Source of the DNA: Ricinus communis
Lineage: Eukaryota > Streptophyta > Magnoliopsida > Malpighiales > Euphorbiaceae
Assembly (NCBI RefSeq): GCF_019578655.1
Contig: NC_063256.1
Span: forward strand, 19,477,350 to 19,541,349
Direction: 5' to 3'
DNA: 64,000 nucleotides
Shown here: positions 60,675-64,000 of the stretch, piece by piece
Numbering within the stretch: the first letter of the stretch is position 1
Layout: the number at the start of each line of letters is the position of its first letter
The notes under the pieces: model-generated
Told to the model about the DNA's origin: nothing
Seen by the model: only the letters and a program-made list of their open reading frames with translations
The model's database searches: none
Position numbers and translations under genes: made by a program

Positions 60675-61945
60675 GGGTGTGTTCAATTAAGACTTCTATG
60701 GAGTTTAAAAGTCAAGGTGTATTCAATAGTAACTTTAAAAGACTTTATATAAGTCATGAGGTATTCAATATTAACTTTTAAAGACTTTAAAAAAGTCTAT
60801 AGAAATTAAGCGGTATTCAATTACAACCTTTTTAAAGTCTTTAAAAATAATTTAGTATTAAAAAAGTCATTGATTTTATAGACATTGGCTTTTATATACT
60901 TTTGCTGAATAAAAATTCTGAACATTTGTCTTTCACTTTTTCTCAATATTTCAATAGGCTTTTTTTTTTAAACTCATATTTCTTTTTTTCAAATTCTCTT
61001 GCATTATCATTTTCATTTTTTTTACTATATTCTCCTTCTTAAAAGATATAAAAAAATTGGATAAACATCATAATTTAAAAATTATTTACTAATAATGTTT
61101 ACTTTTATTTTTAATTTAATTTTAAAAGGACCATCATAAAAATTTAACTTTTAAACGAAGCATTTAGTGAATTATTTGAGTAAATAACTCCACTATATAT
61201 AGACTTCTAGATTTTATTAGGAAGATAATTTTTTGGTTGTTGGTAAACATGATTGTTATAGGTATAGGTATATCAATAAATTAGTAAGCGTGATTATTGT
61301 TAGTTTAAGTATTTATCAAATAAACAATAAACAAAATATAACGAGTATGACATAAATTTGGTGGTTTAGTCGGAGATAAATCGTAATAAGATAATTTCTT
61401 TTTTAAAAAAATTATTGTCTTGACAAAAAAATAATGTTCATATTATAAGATAGAAGATTTTAAAATGATATGAATTTAACACAACAATGAAATAAAGTTC
61501 GTCACTTATATATAGAGTTGCATATAATATTATGTGGAATAATATTTAAAGTAAATAGTAACTGCAAAAAAATGAAGAAAATAATAAAGCAAATGAATAA
61601 ATATTTTTAAATAATTAAATAATAAATAAATAATAGCTGTGAAAATCAATAAAAGCCTATCAATGTCTATAAAAATATTTTCAAGGAGGATATATTCAAT
61701 TAAAACTTTTAAATACTTTAATGGAGTTTAAAAGTTAGTGTGTATTCAATAATAATTTTGAAAAACTTTATATAAGTCACAAGGTATTCAATATAGACTT
61801 TTAAAGACTTTTAAAAAGTTTATAAGTGAAAGTCATTTATTAAATCATAAACTCTGTAAAAATTATTAAAAATTCGGAAACTCTTTAAAAGTAATTCATT
61901 TATAAAAGTCTATAAATACTTTTAAAAATTTTAATCAAATACACC
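60675..61945. mobile_element. Non-autonomous inverted-repeat element, copy I
   Basis: Starts gggtgtgttcaattaag and ends with the inverse (ttaatcaaatacacc). Both ends contain sub-repeats of attcaat...aaagacttt. The middle has no coding potential. It resembles rosid MITE-like families with the same terminal words, but I cannot assign a superfamily. Confidence 0.6.
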
Positions 61946-61953
61946 TGAAGAAT

Positions 61954-63836
61954 GGTGTATTTAGTTAAGACTTTTAAAGACTTTGATGTAGTTTAAAAAA
62001 CCAAACTGTATTCAATAATAACTTTGAAAACCACTGTCTAAGTTATGAGATATTCAATATAAACTTTTAAAGACTTTAAAAAAGTCTATAAAAATTAGGA
62101 GATATTCATTTACAACTTGTATAAAGTCTTTAAAAGTAAGTTAGTATTCAAAAACTCATTGACTTTTATGGACATGAACTTTTATATATTCTTAATGATT
62201 TTTTTATGCATTGTTATGAATAAAAATTCTCAATATTTCTATTTCACTTTTTTTTCAAGCTTTCAATAGATTTTCTTTTAAAAATTCATATTTCTTATTT
62301 TCAAATTCTCCTACATCGTCTTTTTCATTTCTCTTTATTATATTCTCAATTTTAAAAGATATAAGAAATTAGATGAAACTTTAGAAGTTAAAAATTATTT
62401 ACTTATAATATTTTCTTATACTTATACATACAAAAAAATTAATTAAAAATTTTTAATTTAATTTTAAAAAGACCCTCATAAAAAATATGAATTTTAAATG
62501 AAGCATTTAATGAATTGTTTTGAGCAAACACCATATATATAGACTTTTAGGTTTTATTAGAAAAATTATTTGAATAACTTTTTCTGTTAGTAAGCATAAT
62601 TGTCGGTTTAAGTATTTATCAAATAATTAGTAAGTATAATTATTATTTTTTTAAATATTTATCAAATAAGTAATAAATAAAATATAACGAATATGACATA
62701 AATTTGGTTGTTTAATTGGAGATAAATTGTAATATGATAATTTTTTTTTAAAATAAGTATTCTCTTGACAAGAAAAATAGTATTCATGTTGTGAGATAAA
62801 AAATATGAAAATGATATGAATTTAATACAATAATGAAATAAAATTTGTTACTTGCCTATGGAGTTGCATATAACATTATGTAAAATAATGTTTAAAGTAA
62901 ACATAAAAAATGAAAAAAAATAAAAATAAAATGACTAGATTCATTCTTAAATAATTTAATTAAATAATAGATAAATGGGTAAAGTTAAAAAAAGACTACC
63001 TTATGATTTGACGCTTTTTCACTTGAGGGACGAAAATATTTTTTCTATCAAAAGAGTACCATGTGTTTTATATTTTTTAGCATTTTTTAAGTACACCTTT
63101 ATGTTTTCATTATCTTTTATATAATTTTGCATGTATTTAATAATGAACTATTATTAAATTATAATTTTATAAGTGATGTGACATCTAATAATGCATCAAA
63201 GAATTTATAAATATATTAAAATTTTATTTAAAAAATTATTTATTAAATTTAATTAAAATTAAAAAATATATATTTTAATAATTTATTATGATTATAAAAT
63301 ATCTGATGGAATGCTAAATTAACTAAAAATACTTATTTTATCAATTTTTTTATTTATATTAATCTTTACAATCTAAAAAATAAGAAAAATATTAAATGTA
63401 TCTAAAAAATATTAAAAAATAAAACACTTATTATGAAAAATACCTATATCCTCCAAATCACATGATATTTTTTGAATTTTACCCTAAATAAATAATAGTA
63501 TATAAAATTCAATAAAAGTCTATCAATATTTATAAAAGTATTCGTAAATAAAGTCTAAGAAAGTCATTTATAAAATCATAAAAGTTATTAAAAATTCAGA
63601 AATATTTTCAAAATAATTCATTTAAAAAAATATGTAAAAATATTTTTAAATTTTACCTTAAATAAATAATAATCTGTAAAAATTAATAAAAATTTATCAA
63701 TGTTTATAAAAGAATTTTTAAATATTATTTATAAAATCATAAACTCTATAAAAGTGATTAAAAATTTATTAATTTTTAAAAATAATTTATTTAAAAAAGT
63801 ATATAAAAATCCTAAAAAACTTTTAATTAAATACAA
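61954..63836. mobile_element. Non-autonomous inverted-repeat element, copy II
   Basis: Starts ggtgtatttagttaagac and ends ttaattaaatacaaa. Its body matches copy I from 60960-61680 to 62200-62940. It carries a MITE (62977-63484), and its right end is doubled (63485-63655 and 63657-63836 are tandem copies). It begins only eight bases after copy I. Confidence 0.6.
62977..63484. mobile_element. Mutator-type MITE inside copy II
   Basis: The ends gggtaaa...aaa and ttt...tttaccc are inverted, and the next bases also pair (tgatttg near the left, caaatca near the right). Flanking 9-mers tagataaat and taaataaat agree at 8 of 9. Copy I has the uninterrupted site at about 61610-61640. Confidence 0.65.
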
Positions 63837-63872
63837 AATTTGCAGCCCGGGAACGAAACGCCACCACCACCA

Positions 63873-63998
63873 CTAATTAGCGCTAGAGACAGCCCGTCTT
63901 GGCCTTGAAACACCTATTAAATCAGACCACAAAATTGAATAAAATCCAGCAGGAGGATTCTGCAGCATGTTAATCCCAGGAGCATGCTTGAGAGCTTC
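63873..63998 (-). CDS. Possible terminal exon of an unidentified minus-strand gene
   Basis: The GC content rises abruptly at 63841. On the minus strand a frame runs from the window edge to TAG at 63875-63873: 41 residues with HAPGINMLQNPPAGFYSILW and SDLIGVSRPRRAV. The codon use looks coding, but I do not recognise the protein. It could also be UTR of a neighbouring gene. Confidence 0.3.
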   Translation of the reverse strand, partial: EALKHAPGINMLQNPPAGFYSILWSDLIGVSRPRRAVSSAN

Positions 63999-64000
63999 AT

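Overview
The window is plant nuclear DNA, very probably eudicot. It is AT-rich, has one intron-containing gene of a plant-conserved family, and is otherwise packed with plant transposable elements (chromovirus and Tat-type Ty3/gypsy, Ty1/copia, a LINE, a Mutator-like element, MITEs) and pieces of organellar DNA. No bacterial-style operons, CRISPR arrays or phage genes are present. I cannot name the species from the sequence.

Layout. 1-8162: a decayed chromodomain (Tekay/Del-like) gypsy element with the end of its 5' LTR, gag, pol and a full 3' LTR. It cuts off a Tat/Ogre-like gypsy element on the minus strand (leader and tRNA-Arg-type primer site 8163-9394, LTR 9396-11611). 11612-16470: AT-rich repeats with (TA)n tracts. 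16500-22100: the one confident host gene, ELP5 (Elongator complex protein 5), plus strand, nine coding exons that splice to 376 codons. 22169-23200: a MITE and an exact-period 180-bp tandem duplication.

23370-31072: a plus-strand copia element that contains plastid DNA (rpoC1 intron/exon 2; rpl22-rps3) and a higher-GC segment that may be mitochondrial. 31073-34437: part of a minus-strand copia element. 34438-50003: one LINE on the minus strand, split into three pieces by later insertions. These are a copia element (45541-49680, TSD aaaac) and a stack of three solo LTRs nested inside each other (35114-44946, containing 38115-44475, containing 39152-41986). 50007-58785: a Mutator-like element with long inverted ends, holding a copia element (52938-58529, TSD ttagt) that itself holds a gypsy LTR. 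60675-63836: two adjacent copies of a non-autonomous inverted-repeat element, one with a MITE inside. The last 130 bases may be the terminal exon of another minus-strand gene.

No transposable-element reading frame looks intact: all have stops, frameshifts or missing domains. I found no convincing new biological system. The best leads are (a) a multi-hairpin domain in the gypsy LTRs whose stems show paired, compensating base changes, (b) organellar DNA from separate plastid regions inside one copia element, and (c) the insertion order that can be read from target-site duplications and from an older paralogous copy acting as the empty site.
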